Made by a program: the position numbers and the translations under genes
Origin: Helichrysum umbraculigerum
Taxonomy: Eukaryota; Streptophyta; Magnoliopsida; Asterales; Asteraceae
DNA: 64,000 nt
Direction of reading: 5' to 3'
Assembly (NCBI GenBank): GCA_949592205.1
Contig: CATIUR010000002.1
Span: 131,824,090-131,888,089, forward strand
Shown here: positions 32,488 to 46,044 of the stretch, piece by piece
How the letters are laid out: every line of letters starts with the position of its first letter
Position numbering within the stretch: position 1 is the first letter of the stretch
The notes under the pieces: model-generated
What the model was told of the DNA's origin: nothing
The model's database searches: none
The model's input: the letters and a program-made list of their open reading frames with translations, nothing else

Positions 32488-34882
32488 TCCACTAGAGGAC
32501 TAGACCACTATTCCACTTTCAAAATTATAATTTTAATTACAGATGAGCAGCTTGTCAAATTTAAACATAAGTTTGATTCGTTAGATATTAAATCTATCTA
32601 TCTATTTCTATTTTCTATTTTCTATTTTTTTTTATATAAAACAAAGTTTTTTAATTGCCTATTAGAGCGTGTTATTTTAGCTAACGATGACAGATAATAT
32701 TATATGAAATCTGTTACTCCTATATTTTGTTTATTCCGTTTTTTTAAAGAGAAGAAATGAATAAATATTGCACTCCATCATTATAAATTATAAATGTTTG
32801 TATTTACGTGATTAAGACTTGTTTATATTCTTGATTTCAATGTCATGATTTAACATCGTAACTAATATATCCTTCTCAATCTACATGCCTAAATGTTATA
32901 TGTCAATATCATTATCATTATCATTATTATTACTACTATTATTATTATTGTTGTTATTATATGTATGTGCACGTCTACCTAGCTATGATACTTAAACACC
33001 TAACCTTTATTAATCAAACTAAACAAATACGTTTTTTATAAATTTTGTAATCTATAATCAGGTCAAACGTAGAAGCACGAAATATCTTATATAAATTTTG
33101 TTGTACACATTTTACATGTATATAATCTTATATAATATGTTACGTAGGATCAGAGACCTTTAACCGCGGCGATATGACTGTTATATTTCGAGAAAACGTT
33201 ATAAATTTAAGTCTCGAGACAAATTAAAATGTCGTATATAGCGTTATGATTGTATATATATGTCAATTAAATTACCTTTAATGTTGGATGAATCTGCAAT
33301 TGACAAATTAATAAATCAAGACCAACTTAAATTACGAAAGTCACCTTATTTCTCATTGAAATATGTATAAATTAAGCGAAGACAAGTTAAGTTCACCATA
33401 AGTTGAATACTTGATCGAATTAATTATTAATTAATTATTTGATTAAAAGATACTCCGTATATACCAAATGAAATGAAATATAGAGATAAAATTATTTCAT
33501 AATCAACAAAAAGGAATTTAATTAAAGGGAAAAAAAAAAAAAGATGAGATCGTGTAGAGACATTGTTAAACATAAATTTCGTTAAGCGTAATAATATAGT
33601 TTTTCATGATTATAATTAATTTAATTTTAAAAAAATAATAAGAGGAAAATTGTGGCTGTTAGTTAAATGTAATGTTATTGGTCACGTACGTAATTATTCA
33701 ATAAATGATAATGATTTGTCAACTTGATTGATGAAGCCTAACACACAAGTCGTTAGATATTTTAGTTGCTTGATCACGACCTACAACATAACAAGCTACT
33801 TTCAAATTTTATCTTATTATCCCTACTGGAAATTAATATAATTACAAAGCGAAAGAATTACGAGTATACTAATTAGGGTAAGTATATCATTATGCACAAA
33901 AGTTAAAAAAATAATTACGTTTATTTTAAAGTGTGTGGTTTTTACCTGAAACAATTAACTTGGGACGGATGGGATACTATATATTCTCTCCAAAAATTGG
34001 TAGAGAAAATCACAAAATAATCATATAAGGCTGCAAATCATATTTATTCGACTTAGTTAAAATTTATCTATGGTTGACGATTTATATTTATCATGATATT
34101 AATAATAATTAGTATCATTTAAACATCAAATAATCATACTTAATGCGGTAAAGAAAACTATGAACATCTCTAAAAACTTATTCAAATCAAGAGGGAAACC
34201 TTATATATACAAATTTTCATAAAGAAGACTCTCTCCTAACTGAATTATTCTATTGGAAAATAAATAAAATTGGAATAATTCACCAAAAAGGATAGATGAA
34301 TAAATATTCCTCACTTTGCATACATTTATGTATGCTATTAAACTATTAATAATTACAATACCGTCGTTATCATATATTCTAAAATAATTAAATATCATAT
34401 ATCCTAAATTGATAAAATAATAAAAATGAATAATAATAAAACAAATGATTAAATAAACTTGTTACAGAAGATTAGTTATGCATATATTGTTATATAGACC
34501 CGATTTAGACGCCACTTATTTCATAAATAATCCAAGATATTGATGTTTGACCATAAAAGCTTCTTTTTTTTTAATAAAAATATTTTCCACCTATTTTTTC
34601 TCAACCATCTTCCAAATATTAATTAAATCCTATTTTTCATCCTACGAGATAGAAATATTAAAGTTGTTAGTTAGCAAAGATAAGATTCATATAATAATAA
34701 TAAAAAAACTATAATAATAATAATAATAACTAATAATAATAATTAAATAAATAAATAAACAAAAAATAGAAAATATTAAATCAAAAACAACATTATGAAT
34801 TTGAGTACATAACGAAAACATCGATCAATATCTATCAGAAAAAAAATTATTTTTTTTTTATAATATATCACATCACATACTC
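32488..34882. other. AT-rich intergenic region upstream of the S28 gene
   Basis: About 2.4 kb without ORFs. It holds simple repeats: (ATCT/CTATTTT)n at about 32593-32633, ATT/ATC triplets at about 32910-32960, and AAT/AAAT runs at 34696-34770. No transposon terminus was recognised. Confidence 0.6.
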
Positions 34883-34890
34883 ATATAAAT
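34883..34890 (+). promoter_or_regulatory. TATA box of the S28 peptidase gene
   Basis: ATATAAAT lies 60 bp before the ATG, in the context CATACTCATATAAATACTAT. The spacing implies transcription start near 34915 and a short leader. Confidence 0.6.
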
Positions 34891-34949
34891 ACTATACTTT
34901 CTTTTTCAAAATTTGATATTTATTTTTTTATCAGACGTCATACCTCAAT

Positions 34950-37816
34950 ATGAAGCTTATATTTCAATGGCTTCTTTTCATTGTTGCCACGTTCACCACC
35001 GTGAATGCAACACACAAAATTCCACGACTTAGTCCTGTGAACCTACGTCTAAGAGACCCGAACACCGTTGCCACGACCGTTTCTAGCGACTTAGAAACCT
35101 TTTTCTATAATCAAACGCTCGACCACTTTAACTTCAATCCGGAAAGTTATGCTACTTTTCAACAACGATATGTTATCAACTCTAAATGGTGGGGTGGTGC
35201 TAGCAAGAACTCGCCAATTTTCGCTTATCTTGGTGCCGAAGGACCCATCGACCAAGACATATTAAGTCTTGGATTCCTCCCTGAAAACGCCCCGCGTTTT
35301 AAGGCTCTTTTGGTCTATTTAGAGGTATGTTTTAATCTCTAAATGATCATGATATTATAATATTCTGTAGTTATAAGTAACTTACTAGCTAGAGGTATAT
35401 ATAATATTGTTTCTTCGTCTATCTATATTTCTAGAGGTACATATGTTTTTGGTCTATTAAGATTGTAATGTTTTTCTTTTCTTTTTTAAATATTTGTTAT
35501 TATAATCTTGAATTTATTACTAACTTTTTAGAGGTATATATGTTTTTGGTCTATTTGGAGTGTTATTTTATTTTTTGGTGTTTTTGTTGGTATATTCTTG
35601 TATGTGTGTAAAGTTTTTGTATATTTATGTCATACTAGCATCGATATTATGGAGAGTCAAATCCGGTCGGGTCAAATGGGGATCCGAATTCAGTCGACCC
35701 AATGACAAAATCGGTGAACAACGAGACTATTCGTGGGTATTTTAATTCGGCTCAAGCTTTAGCAGATTATGCAGAGTTATTGGAACATATAAGAAATAAA
35801 TTACATGCACATTATTCTCCTATTATTGTTATTGGTGGATCATATGGTGGAAGTAAGTCACTTAACCTAAGATTTTTTTTTATTTTTTTTTTTAATTTTT
35901 TTTTTTAATTTTGTAATTTGTTGAATGTTATAAAATCGATGGTTTCAGTGCTCGCTTCATGGTTCCGTCTAAAGTATCCACATATCGCGCTTGGTGCTCT
36001 TGCTTCTTCGGCTCCTATTCTTTACTTTGATGATATCACTCCTCAAGATGGGTATTATTCGGTCGTTACCAAAGATTTCAAGGTAAAAATATTGTTTGTA
36101 CGCTATTCTGTTAGAAACGTAATTCCAACGTGATATGATTGATAATGTTAATGTTAATACTTACGTAGGAAGTAAGCGAAAATTGTTATACCACGATAAA
36201 GGAATCATGGGGAGAGATTGATAGAGTTGCTTCCATGCCAAATGGTCTTACAATTCTTTCCCAAAAATTCAAAACTTGCTCGTAAGTAACAGTACTATCA
36301 TCATGGGATGAAAATAATATTTACAGTAGTTATTTTAGTGAAACGTTGATAACAGATAATGCTGACTGTTTTTTTAGGCCATTAAATAATTCTTCAGATC
36401 TCAAAAACTTCTTGGACTCGATGTATGCGAGTGCAGCTCAATACAATTCTCCACCAAGGTATCCGACTACCCAAATTTGTAAAGGTATTGATGGGGCAAG
36501 CAATGCGACTGATATTCTTGATCAAGTATTTGCCGGGATGGTTTCATATTATCAATCTGATCGTCCTTGTTACGAATTAGCATCAGCAGTTGATCAAACA
36601 TCCATTGGATGGCAATGGCAAGTAAGTAAACCAACATTTTAGTTATCTTTTTAGACAACCACTAATTATGACTCATCATACAACTTCTACCACCATACGA
36701 TATTTTCGAGTTGGTCCTTAAAGTATCGTTATGAAACACATATCATATACACAGTGTCTCAATTGTGACAATTTCAACCCACACCCTCTTGATTAATGAG
36801 TTATTTCTGTACAGACCGATGAAAGACCTTTGATTGTTATCTTTCTTTTCTTTTTCGAAATTATTAATTTTCTTCTAAGAATATATGTATAGGTTTGTAG
36901 TGAGATGGTGATGCCTGTTGGCGTAACTAGTAACACAAGCATGTTCCCAAGCTGGCCGTATGATGAAAAAGAATTCATCAACGATTGTATGCAAATGTAT
37001 GGTGTTAGCCCTCGACCTCATTGGGTTACATCTTATTACGGCGGCCATGTAAGCATTCTTATCCTTATTCGATTGATTATATTTATGCTTAAACAATATA
37101 TGTGATATTAACTGTATCTTGTTTATATCTTGTAGGACATAAAGCTGGCTCTTAGCAAATTTGGTAGTAACATCATCTTCTCCAACGGTTTACGAGATCC
37201 ATATAGCAGTGCAGGGTATGTAACTTAACATTGCAAAAAGCCAAAATCGACCTTATATTTGATATTTGTAAAAAAAAGTATGATCATTGACTATGTCAAA
37301 AATCTTGGTATTCTGATATACCACAAGCCATTGTATGCCCAAAAAGGGAAATGCAGAAAGCTACAACTAAAAGAAACTATGCACGCCTTCGAGTATGCAT
37401 TATTGTATTAATGTTATCTTCTGTTTTACGTTTCAGAGTGTTGGAAGATATTTCAGATAGTATACTGGCCGTAAAGACCACAAATGGTATGCACTGATGA
37501 ACGTTAATTATTTTTGTCTCAACATTTGTTATGCACTATGTATACAAAGAGCGAAATTTTCAATTAAAGATGGTTAAGATTATGATCACTTGTACTTTAG
37601 TATAACAAAATCAAGCTATTGTTACATGTTTTCTTTTAATATTTGTTTCGCAATGCAGGTTCTCATTGCTTGGACATAGTAAACTCGAGGGAAACTGATC
37701 CAGAGTGGTTGGTTAAACAGCGAAAGGAAGAATTGAAGATCATGAAACGATGGCTTACAAAATACTATCAAAGCCTTCCGTTTTTAAAGCAACGACATAC
37801 GTCAACAGAGTCTTAG
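34950..37816 (+). CDS. Serine carboxypeptidase, S28 family (lysosomal Pro-X carboxypeptidase-like), 9 exons, 507 aa
   Basis: Exons: 34950-35324, 35639-35852, 35949-36082, 36169-36281, 36378-36621, 36893-37048, 37136-37215, 37437-37486, 37659-37816; every intron is GT-AG and all phases join. S28 enzymes remove residues after proline at peptide C-termini (or N-terminal dipeptides) in acidic compartments. A signal peptide of about 20 residues (MKLIFQWLLFIVATFTTVNA) predicts entry to the secretory pathway, then vacuole or cell wall. Family blocks are FFYNQTLDHF, HRYYGESNP, GGSYGG (nucleophile Ser193), NGLRDPYSSAG (Asp433) and GSHCLD (His458), so the catalytic triad is complete. Length is normal for the family. 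N-glycosylation sites include NQT (54-56). No lesion is seen. It is the only intact host gene in the window. The exact substrate cannot be told. Confidence 0.95.
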
Positions 37817-38454
37817 AATAAGCTTTGTTAAAACAAATAACTTGACATTAGTTAAGTATATAGATAGTTGATACAAGAAGTTTTTCGAATTTGAACGATT
37901 ATAATTGCCATCTATTAGTTATTAGTTATGAATCAACATTATATTCTTCAGTTAATGTTCTTCACGAACTACATATCTTTATGAGAATGCTAGAGAAATT
38001 AAAAGTTCGAAAACCAAAAATGTTAAATTTATACATCTTGATTGGTAAACCGCACCTAGTTATTTTGTGCCGTCAACAACACAAATATTATCCCTATTAA
38101 TTAAATTATTGAATATTTAAAAAAAAAATCAATAAAATGACTAAATTTTTATATGTGGATTATTGGACTAAGGTTGTGACTTGATAAATAGGACCCATTT
38201 GGTGGTGGGTTGTGCTTGTGATTGAAGTTAACGTGAACTATGTATGGTTTAGGCTTTTGTGGTGGTCTCATTTTTTTGAAGCTAACGTGAAATGGTCGAC
38301 CACATTGCTACTATCTTCATTTATCATATTTTTTTTTTCTTATTAATTTGGCATATAATTAAAACTTAAGATTTTTTTAGTTAGAATATTAATCCATTCT
38401 AATAGTAATTCATTAAATTTAGTAATTAATTAAGCTATCTACAAATTGGTCATT
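37817..38454. other. 3' flank of the S28 gene
   Basis: A possible polyadenylation signal AATAAA lies at about 38130, and weaker A-rich sites nearer the stop (AATAAG at 37817). A short direct duplication of GAAGxTAACGTGAA lies near 38225 and 38280. No further gene. Confidence 0.45.
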
Positions 38455-38621
38455 AGTGTAACTAGGGATGGCAATTGTCACCCGATTCGATGGATATCCA
38501 CTTATTGATGGATACGGACGATTTAAATGGATGAATAGTGGATATGGATATGGATGTGGATGAATAGTGGATGGGATATGGATGACAAGTTATCACCCAT
38601 AGATTTATCCATTAACCCGAA

Positions 38622-38672
<51 letters not shown>

Positions 38673-38673
<1 letters not shown>

Positions 38674-39610
38674 TAGACATCAAACCCGAGTATACATACG
38701 GGCCATCGAATGTGTATTTGATTTTTTATAATTACGCGAATTATATATATGATAAATTCTATAATTTCATAAGAGTTACAAAAGATATGCAATGAAGTTC
38801 AAAAGTCCTTACACGAAAGGAGTATCATAAATTGATTGTGTATATTAATTAACTAGACATCAAACCCGTGTATACACACGGGCTATTGAATGTGAATTTA
38901 ATTTTTATAATTACGCGAATTATGTATACGATAAAATTCCATTTCGTAAAAGTTAAAAAAAAAGATATGTAATGAAATTCAAAAGTGCTTAAACGAAAGT
39001 AGTATAATAGATTGATTGCGTATATTAATTAATAATTGTAATAAAATACAAATAATTAAGATTAAAATTAAGATTATATTTATTTATTACCTTACTTATT
39101 TAAAGTTAAAATCCTCCTTATCCAAGTCTCCTAATGAAATTAGGAACCTAAAATAATAATATTTATATTGATAAATTAATATATAAATATATTTCAATAC
39201 AAAATATGTATTTATGACATCATCTCATCCTAAATTTTAGCTAATTGGACAAAATTAAAGAATTTAATCAGTTAATTAGAATTTTGATGATGTCATCATC
39301 CGTTTCCTATATATAATTTAAGATAATTGTAATAAAACACAAAGTATTAATTCTAAGATTAAGATTATATTTTATTTATTACCTTACTTATTTAAAGTTA
39401 AAATCCTACTTGTGCAAGTCTCCTAATGAATTTAGGACCTAAAATAATAATAATTATATTGATAATTTAAAAAATTAATATATTTTAATTCAAAATATGT
39501 ATTTATGACATCATCTCATCCTAAATTTTAGGTAATTGGACAAAATAAAGAATTTAAATGGTTAATTGAGATTCTGATGATGTCATCACCCGCTTCCTAT
39601 ATATAATTTA

Positions 39611-39613
<3 letters not shown>
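38673..39613 (-). mobile_element. Non-autonomous Helitron A, 470 bp, split by Helitron B
   Basis: On the minus strand it begins TCTTAAATTATATATAGGAA (from 39613) and ends in a CCCGT..ACGGG-type hairpin followed by TTTGATGTCTAG (to 38673). A on the 5' side and T on the 3' side flank it, as in Helitrons, with no target duplication. It sits inside a (TA)n tract (38628-38671 and 39614-39656). Confidence 0.85.
38853..39323 (-). mobile_element. Non-autonomous Helitron B, 471 bp, inserted in Helitron A
   Basis: It has the same ends and nearly the same sequence and length as Helitron A, in the same orientation. Its 3' hairpin is CCCGTGTATACACACGGG on the plus strand. Removing it restores ATTAATTAATAATTGTAAT, which is exactly the sequence found in B itself at the matching place (39022-39040). 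This proves a precise A|T insertion into a sibling copy. Confidence 0.9.
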
Positions 39614-39663
<50 letters not shown>

Positions 39664-40225
39664 TATATATGTAGGTATAACGTACATATAAACTATTAAT
39701 GTGTTATTGAATATATAAAGTCGTAAATTTTTAAAATTAAATGTATATTTGAGGGGTTTTTTTGGATTATTGATTTATATAACAAATCGAAATGCATAAA
39801 TATATCGCGCTGACCAAGTTTTGCTTCCGACCATATAGTGAAGTCACAATCCACGATTAAAGACAATCAAAACATGTGTGATTAACCGATAAACATAGAG
39901 ATTACACATTTGTATTTGTTAAAATATATGTTTACATATAATTGTAACCAATTATGCTTCATTGACGATAATTGTTACACGCACTTGTGAATAGATTTCC
40001 GTATGTTACGTTATATTTATTTTTTTGTTACAATATTTGTTGGTTTCATTTCATATTAGAAAATTTTTAACGTTTTTTTAAATATCCAACGGACATCCAT
40101 TAACCCGCTTAATCCATCGGATATGGATATGGATATGGATGGATGAATTGAAATTAAATGGATATGAACGAAAATATTTAAATGGATATGGCATCATCCG
40201 ATCCATTGCCGTCCCTAAGTGTAAC

Positions 40226-40896
40226 CCATTGATTTTAAGTTTTAAACCTTGGATCCATTCATGCGCTTCTTTAAGCCCAATAAACATAGAATAAGGCCTC
40301 GTTGAGAGCTTTAAATGTCTTCCACCCCAGTATGGGCCTAACGTTTCTTGTTTATTTTAATTGAACATTGAAATTTGAAAGCACGTTTGGCAAAACGAGT
40401 TGTTAGTTTGTTGTAGACTATATTTGTAGCTGTAAACTACAGCGTAAAACTTGTGTATATCTTTTGATTAGTATTTAACAAACTAACTGAATCTGTAACT
40501 TAAAATGTCAGTGTAAAAAAAAAAAAAAAAAAAAGGAGAAACAAACACATATATAACTAGGAAATTTTAGTTTTCATAAGCTCGAGATAATTTTTAACTT
40601 ACTTCAAATAACTTAATTTTTCAATGTTTAGTTTCCTAGAAAGTTCATATAGTTTTGTCCGCTAAATAATGATAAATGTTTAAACTTATCATTCTCCCTT
40701 ATAATTAGTTTACCCCTTTTCTTTTATACCTTACGTATTTAAAGATCGCAAATGACGTAAATACCCCTATTTAAACCCAAAATAACAAAACTACCCATAT
40801 CTAATTTTATAACAAAATAACACAGGAGCTACAATGCATTTCTCTTCGGTTTGTAACTTTACAGCATTTCATTTACTACTGTTAAAAATATACTAT
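40226..40896. other. Intergenic, no gene
   Basis: It contains an A-run of about 20 at 40516-40535 and a stretch with TTTGGCAAAA and TGTAGCTGTA words (40385-40450) that may be a decayed Tourist-like end. Nothing else can be supported. Confidence 0.5.
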
Positions 40897-41318
40897 GGGT
40901 ATGTTTGGCACAACTAGCTGGTAGCTGAAGCTTGTAGCTGTAGCTGGTAGCTTGTAGCTGGTAGCTGAAACAAGTAGCTTGTAGCTGGAGCTGGTAGCTG
41001 GTAGCTTTTGGTTATATTTGTGTTTGGTAGAGTAGCTGGAGCTTGTAGCTTATGAATGTAAAATGACATAAAAGGACAAATATATTAATTTTAAAAGATG
41101 ATATATAATTATATGGAGGGTATTTATGTAATTTCATAAGCCACAAGCTACAAGCTACTTCCATAAGCTACTTCAAGTAGCTTATGGTTTTGGAGCTTAT
41201 GAAAACCATAAGCTACTCATAAGCTACTCAGCCAAACAGAGCTTATGAAAATCATAAGCCACAAGCTACAAGCTACAAGCTCCCATAAGCTCTAAAAACG
41301 TGCGTGCCAAACATAGCC
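40897..41318. mobile_element. Tourist-like (PIF/Harbinger) MITE, AGCTTGTAGCT-rich
   Basis: Inverted ends GGGTATGTTTGGCAC (left) and, read inward, GGCTATGTTTGGCAC (right) bound 422 bp; TAT stands on both outer sides. The left arm is made of TAGCTGGTAGCT and CTTGTAGCT words and the right arm of their complements (ACAAGCTAC, CATAAGCTAC), so the element can fold almost completely. Confidence 0.8.
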
Positions 41319-42055
41319 TATGAATACTAGAATCTTGATGTGGGAATATTGATGTTTAGTAGTGTTACCAATGTAAACATCTTCATGTGCGCGCTTGTTA
41401 TTAATTACGTGTTATGTCATAAGTGCATGTTGAGATAATGTGGAGTACTAAGTTGGACTCTTGGGTCGTTTGGTTCGTGGGATTTCGTAGGATTTTGTGG
41501 GATTTGCATTTCAAATGCTTTGAAATCCCATGTTTGATTGGAGGTTTGATGGAAGGATTTGAATTTGAAATCCTATGAAAGAGGGATTTCTAAATTCTTT
41601 GACTTTGTGAAGGATTTAAGAATCCTTGTTCACACGGAAGTTCCATCCGGACAAAATTACCCTTTCATTTCACAATCCCCTTCTATTTTATTACAAAACC
41701 CTATTTCAAAAACAAAAAATTTCTTCCGCTGCACAAACTTCCTTCCCCTGCTTCTGAGAAATTTGTTACTTCGATTCATTCCACTACAAAACTTTGGATT
41801 ATCTTCTTACTTCAATTTCTCTTTTCTTCTTAATTTATTGATACTATTACTTACCGTTTCACGTTATCTTTAACAATACGATTAAGCAATATTTTAAATT
41901 TTACTAGTTTCATAGATATAGTGCCTGTTGCGATGACGCATATATTCATTAATTTTTTTGCTTTGTGGATTTTGGTTTTGCGGCCTATAAATGCTACGGA
42001 GTATTAACATCTATGTATATCTAACATAGTTATTTCTTATTTCCCATATAAAGTA

Positions 42056-42686
42056 GAGTTCAAATGAGTACATCAATTTTGAGTGAGAATATGAGAATCA
42101 ATCTCAACTACTCATTTTCATCAAATACTCATTTCTCCCACATTTCTGAAACTCAAATATCTCAAAAACGGTAAGTCGAAAAATCATGAAAATTGCACCA
42201 TAAAATTCAGCGTTTTCTCCTTTTCGATTTGTCGTCCCTCAAGGCATACTTTTGACAACTTTTTTTCTTTCATTTTTTGGTGGGTTTCACAAATTAGTAA
42301 CACATGTGTTAGTAATAGGTTGTACATTTGATTTGTGGTTAGGGTTAGGGCTTAGTGCTAGGGTTAAGGGTTAGGGTTTAGCAGGGTTTAGGGTTAGGGT
42401 TTAGGGTTTAGAGTTTAGTATGATTTATGGTTTAGAGTTTTGTAAAGCGTTTAGGGTTTAGGGGTTAGGGTTTAGGGTTGGGGGTTTGGGGTAACAAATC
42501 GAAGAAGAGAAAACGCTGAATTTAATGGTGCAATTTTCATAGTTTTTTGACTTGTCGTTTGTGAGATAATTGATGTTGGGGGTAAATGGGTTTTGTACAT
42601 TTGGAACATTCTCTTTGTACACATGGCACAATATCATTGGTTCCCTCATTCTTACACAAATTTCTATTCTCATTTGAACCCCACCC
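42056..42686. mobile_element. Foldback (MULE-type) element with telomere-like core, copy 2
   Basis: Same family as 21482-22172: arms AGTTCAAATGAG...CTCATTTGAACCCCACCC, the shared block AAATTGCACCATAAAATTCA and the core of TTTAGGG words (42335-42490), here in mirror orientation to copy 1. Flanks show no clear target duplication; the right end abuts the probable Helitron start at 42693. Confidence 0.7.
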
Positions 42687-44606
42687 TTCCTATCTCTCTT
42701 ATCTATTAAAAGAGAGTTTTAATTAGTTAATCATTTTGAGTTTAGGTTTATCTTGTCCATCCAATTCATTATCCCTTTCAATTTAGTCCATTGATCTCAT
42801 TAACTTGGGTGATTAATTAATCTCAATATTATTTACCCTTCAAGATTAAAAATAGTTTACCCCTGTTTTATGTTCTTTTCATTCAAACGCAGAAACAAAA
42901 CACATAACCTGTGCTCATCTTCTTCTTGAATAAAAATTCAAGATCCAAACAAAATACATACGATCCAATCCGTTTATACAGGGTACAGAGAATCTACACC
43001 TTCCACGAAATTCGTTTGTTCCATCTATCACCACAAGGTATATCGATTTCTTTCTTGATTTCATCTAAAATTAGGGTTTATTTGATCGATATAGAAAATG
43101 ATTATAATTTAAAAGTTATTTTATATCATCAGTAGGTATTGTTAAATTTGTTTGATATAATTTGATCAGATGATTAGGGTTTATAGTATCGGTTCATATT
43201 TGTGAGAAAATTTTATTAATTGGTTGGATTGTAAAACATGTCGAGCAGGTTCATACAATGACTGTTATCTGCGTAGTGTTTGTTGTTACTCATGAAGGTG
43301 CTACATGGTGGTGAAGGTATAATATGACTTTTATCGTGAAATACAACTCATCTTTTGTAGTAGTCATTATAATTATGAATATGTTTAAGCAATTAACGAG
43401 ACTGGATATCAAATCCCTTGAAAGGACAATCAAAACAAGTAGACAATCAGAATAAGCTTTGATGAGTTTATTTCACTGAAGAACAGTTCGAGGTAAATTA
43501 TTACATGCGTTTGACTCCAAGAGAAATATCTTTGTTGATAGTACTAATTGAAAAATATTGTTTTGGAGTAAATGGTGTCGAGTTGTACGTAATTAGAGAT
43601 AGCCTTGTGAATACCTTTATCACCATATACCTTTTCTATTACCGATTTTCATCCACTTATATCTGCAACCTGGATTTAAGGTTTCTAATGCAGCTTGTGC
43701 AAGGATATTTTTTAATGCCCTTCCGTTTTTATTTATTCTTGGCAGTTTAATTATTTGAACGTAGATTTGGTGCTTTCTGAAACTAAATTTGGACCTGTGT
43801 ATATAGATGTTTGTGTTTATATATGTAATTACATGTGTTCGTGCAGATTTTGTAGACAGTTTGATTCCATTATTCTTCATGAGTGACTACTTCAAAGTTA
43901 TTCTCTAGATCTAATTTAAGTCGAGTAAAATCGATTCTTGTCAACAATGTGTATGTTTCAAACATTCAATTAAATTATTATTGAAGAAGTATAGTTTTAG
44001 TGAACAAATTTGGTTATGAAGAATGGGAAGTTTTTGGTTAATGCTGTATTTTTGTTTTGGTGTATGTGTGAAAATAATTTCAAGTTTGCCCAGATTTGTT
44101 TTTCTGACTGGCTTATGACTTGATTTGTAGATTCAAGATGGAGAATTTGAAAGTTGTTAGCTTCATGTATATCCGACCACTTGGTTATAATGTTGAAAGT
44201 GCCAAAGCTGTAGAGGTTGCTGAGGAGAGGAAAACTCAAGAACCCTCACAAGATCCACACTCAGAAGAAGCTCATACATAATTGATTTTGGATTTTTCTT
44301 GACTTACTGATTGTATTTCAATGATCTTATAATGTTTATAGCTTGTAACTTATATCTTTGCTTTGGTTGCAGGTTGCAAGATCCCGTGCCTCCCAATGAG
44401 CAAAAGAAGAAGCCAAGACCTAAAGATGTTTTTGGTCATGTCCTACCAACCGAAGAACAATTTGAAGCCCTTAAAAACGCCCAAAGTACACATCTTTCTT
44501 TTTCACAACTCATATGTTTTGTTCCAGTTTTGGCATGTTCAATTTGATCAATTGTTGTTTACCATAGATGCAGTGTTGTTTACAAGTTTGTTTTTGAATA
44601 GGATAT

Positions 44607-44705
44607 TATGTAGAATGTTTGTATTTTCTTAATATAACACATTTATATCTTAATATTAAGCAGAGTGTTTGTATTATCTTAATAGAACACATTTATATCA
44701 TAACA
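44607..44705 (+). repeat. Tandem duplication in a pseudogene intron
   Basis: Two adjacent copies of about 48 bp contain AGAATGTTTGTATTxTCTTAATA..ACACATTTATATC. They differ by a few bases and lie in the intron after the second coding exon of the CIR1-like pseudogene. Confidence 0.7.
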
Positions 44706-45821
44706 TAGTGATGGAATATTAGCTTGTATAACTTAGCATTGCTCCACCAATCGTAATCATAGCAGGCCCAATAGAGGCATAAAAATGCTTGCTCATTGAT
44801 ACAGGAAAAGAACATGTAATGCATTTGAAGAGTATCACATTCATTTCAATAAAACAAAAACTAAAGATACCCAAAAGTTAAAGTCATCGTAGGAAATTGC
44901 TTTGTTGCATCCACTAAATATTAAAGATATGGTCTTTCGTATCATGATCTTTTCAATTTACTTTATGAAATATATCTGCCGAAGTGACCATTTGTCGATA
45001 TTATGTATTTACTACTGTTTTTAATGATTTTTAATTAGTAACTATGTCACCCGTTCTTGCTTCCAAACCATTTCGTACAATATTATGTTTTCATGTTATA
45101 CCATTATTATGAAGATCAACTATTTTTGTGTTTGCTACTTGTGTATCCCCTGTTTGAACTTAAGAGATTTGTATGTGTTTCATTGTTGATGTTCCAAGAT
45201 GATATACAGAGTTTGAGACTGTTGAACCATTTTGTTGTTAAGTAGATACAGGTTATTGCACCAAGAATTATTGCACCAATTCGCGTGAAACGAATAGATA
45301 ATAGTAACTTCATGCAGAAGGTAAACGAAGTAAAATCAACAATGAGAGTAGGGGAAAACTTCATTTAGGCCCCTTTAATTTAAAGAAAACGAGAACAATA
45401 GGAGTGTTTGGTTACAGGTTGTTAATGGATAAATATTGATGGTTACGTACTCTTTGTTATTATATCTTACATATCAATACTTTTTATGTGGCTACAGTAT
45501 CGCAGTTTGTATAATTTGAATGATGACATGTTAATATTGTTTCAAGCTAGAGACTGGTGTTGCTGGAAGGGCAAGGCCATTTGGAATTAAAATACGGAAT
45601 GTGAAATGTGTGAGATGCGGAGCATTTGGCCATCAAAGTGGTGATTGTGAATGTCCGTTGAAGGATATGCTATAATGCCTAATGAATAGAGTCAGTTGAA
45701 AAGAGATGATCCCTTAACATCTATTATAGCTCTGACAGAGTCATCTGAGGTTATCACAATCTGCATGACAGTGCAATTTGTTGAGTGCAATTGGATATGT
45801 AGCTGAATATTATTTATGTGG

Positions 45822-46044
45822 TAGAGGTGGCAAATGGGCGGGTTGGGCGGTGCATCAAAACATATAACATTTTGTGCTGGTTGAATTGGGTGTTGTCTGC
45901 ATTCATACTACACTTTGGGACTCTTGAACCAATGCCATGTTTCGTTTTAAGCTAATTTTAATTTACGCGTTCAACCTGTTAGAAATTAAATATAATACAA
46001 ATCGGCCCCTATATAAGTAATTGGGATCGAAATTGCCACCTCTA
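45822..46044. mobile_element. Small inverted-repeat element in a pseudogene intron
   Basis: Ends TAGAGGTGGCAAATGGGCGG (left) and AAATTGCCACCTCTA (right) form a 12-base perfect terminal inverted repeat (TAGAGGTGGCAA) around 223 bp. The repeat extends outward by GG/CC. The TAG...GGCAA end resembles hAT MITEs, but no 8-bp duplication is visible. It sits between the third and fourth exons of the CIR1-like pseudogene. Confidence 0.6.

Larger units (their letters stand above)
38463..40217. mobile_element. hAT-type non-autonomous element containing nested Helitrons
   Basis: Ends TAGGGATGGCAATTG (left) and, read inward, TAGGGACGGCAATGG (right), flanked by the 8-bp duplication AGTGTAAC (38455-38462 and 40218-40225). 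Subterminal sequence is rich in GGATATGGATATGGA and ATCCA words. The interior holds a (TA)n tract that was split by Helitron A. No transposase ORF is present. Confidence 0.88.
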
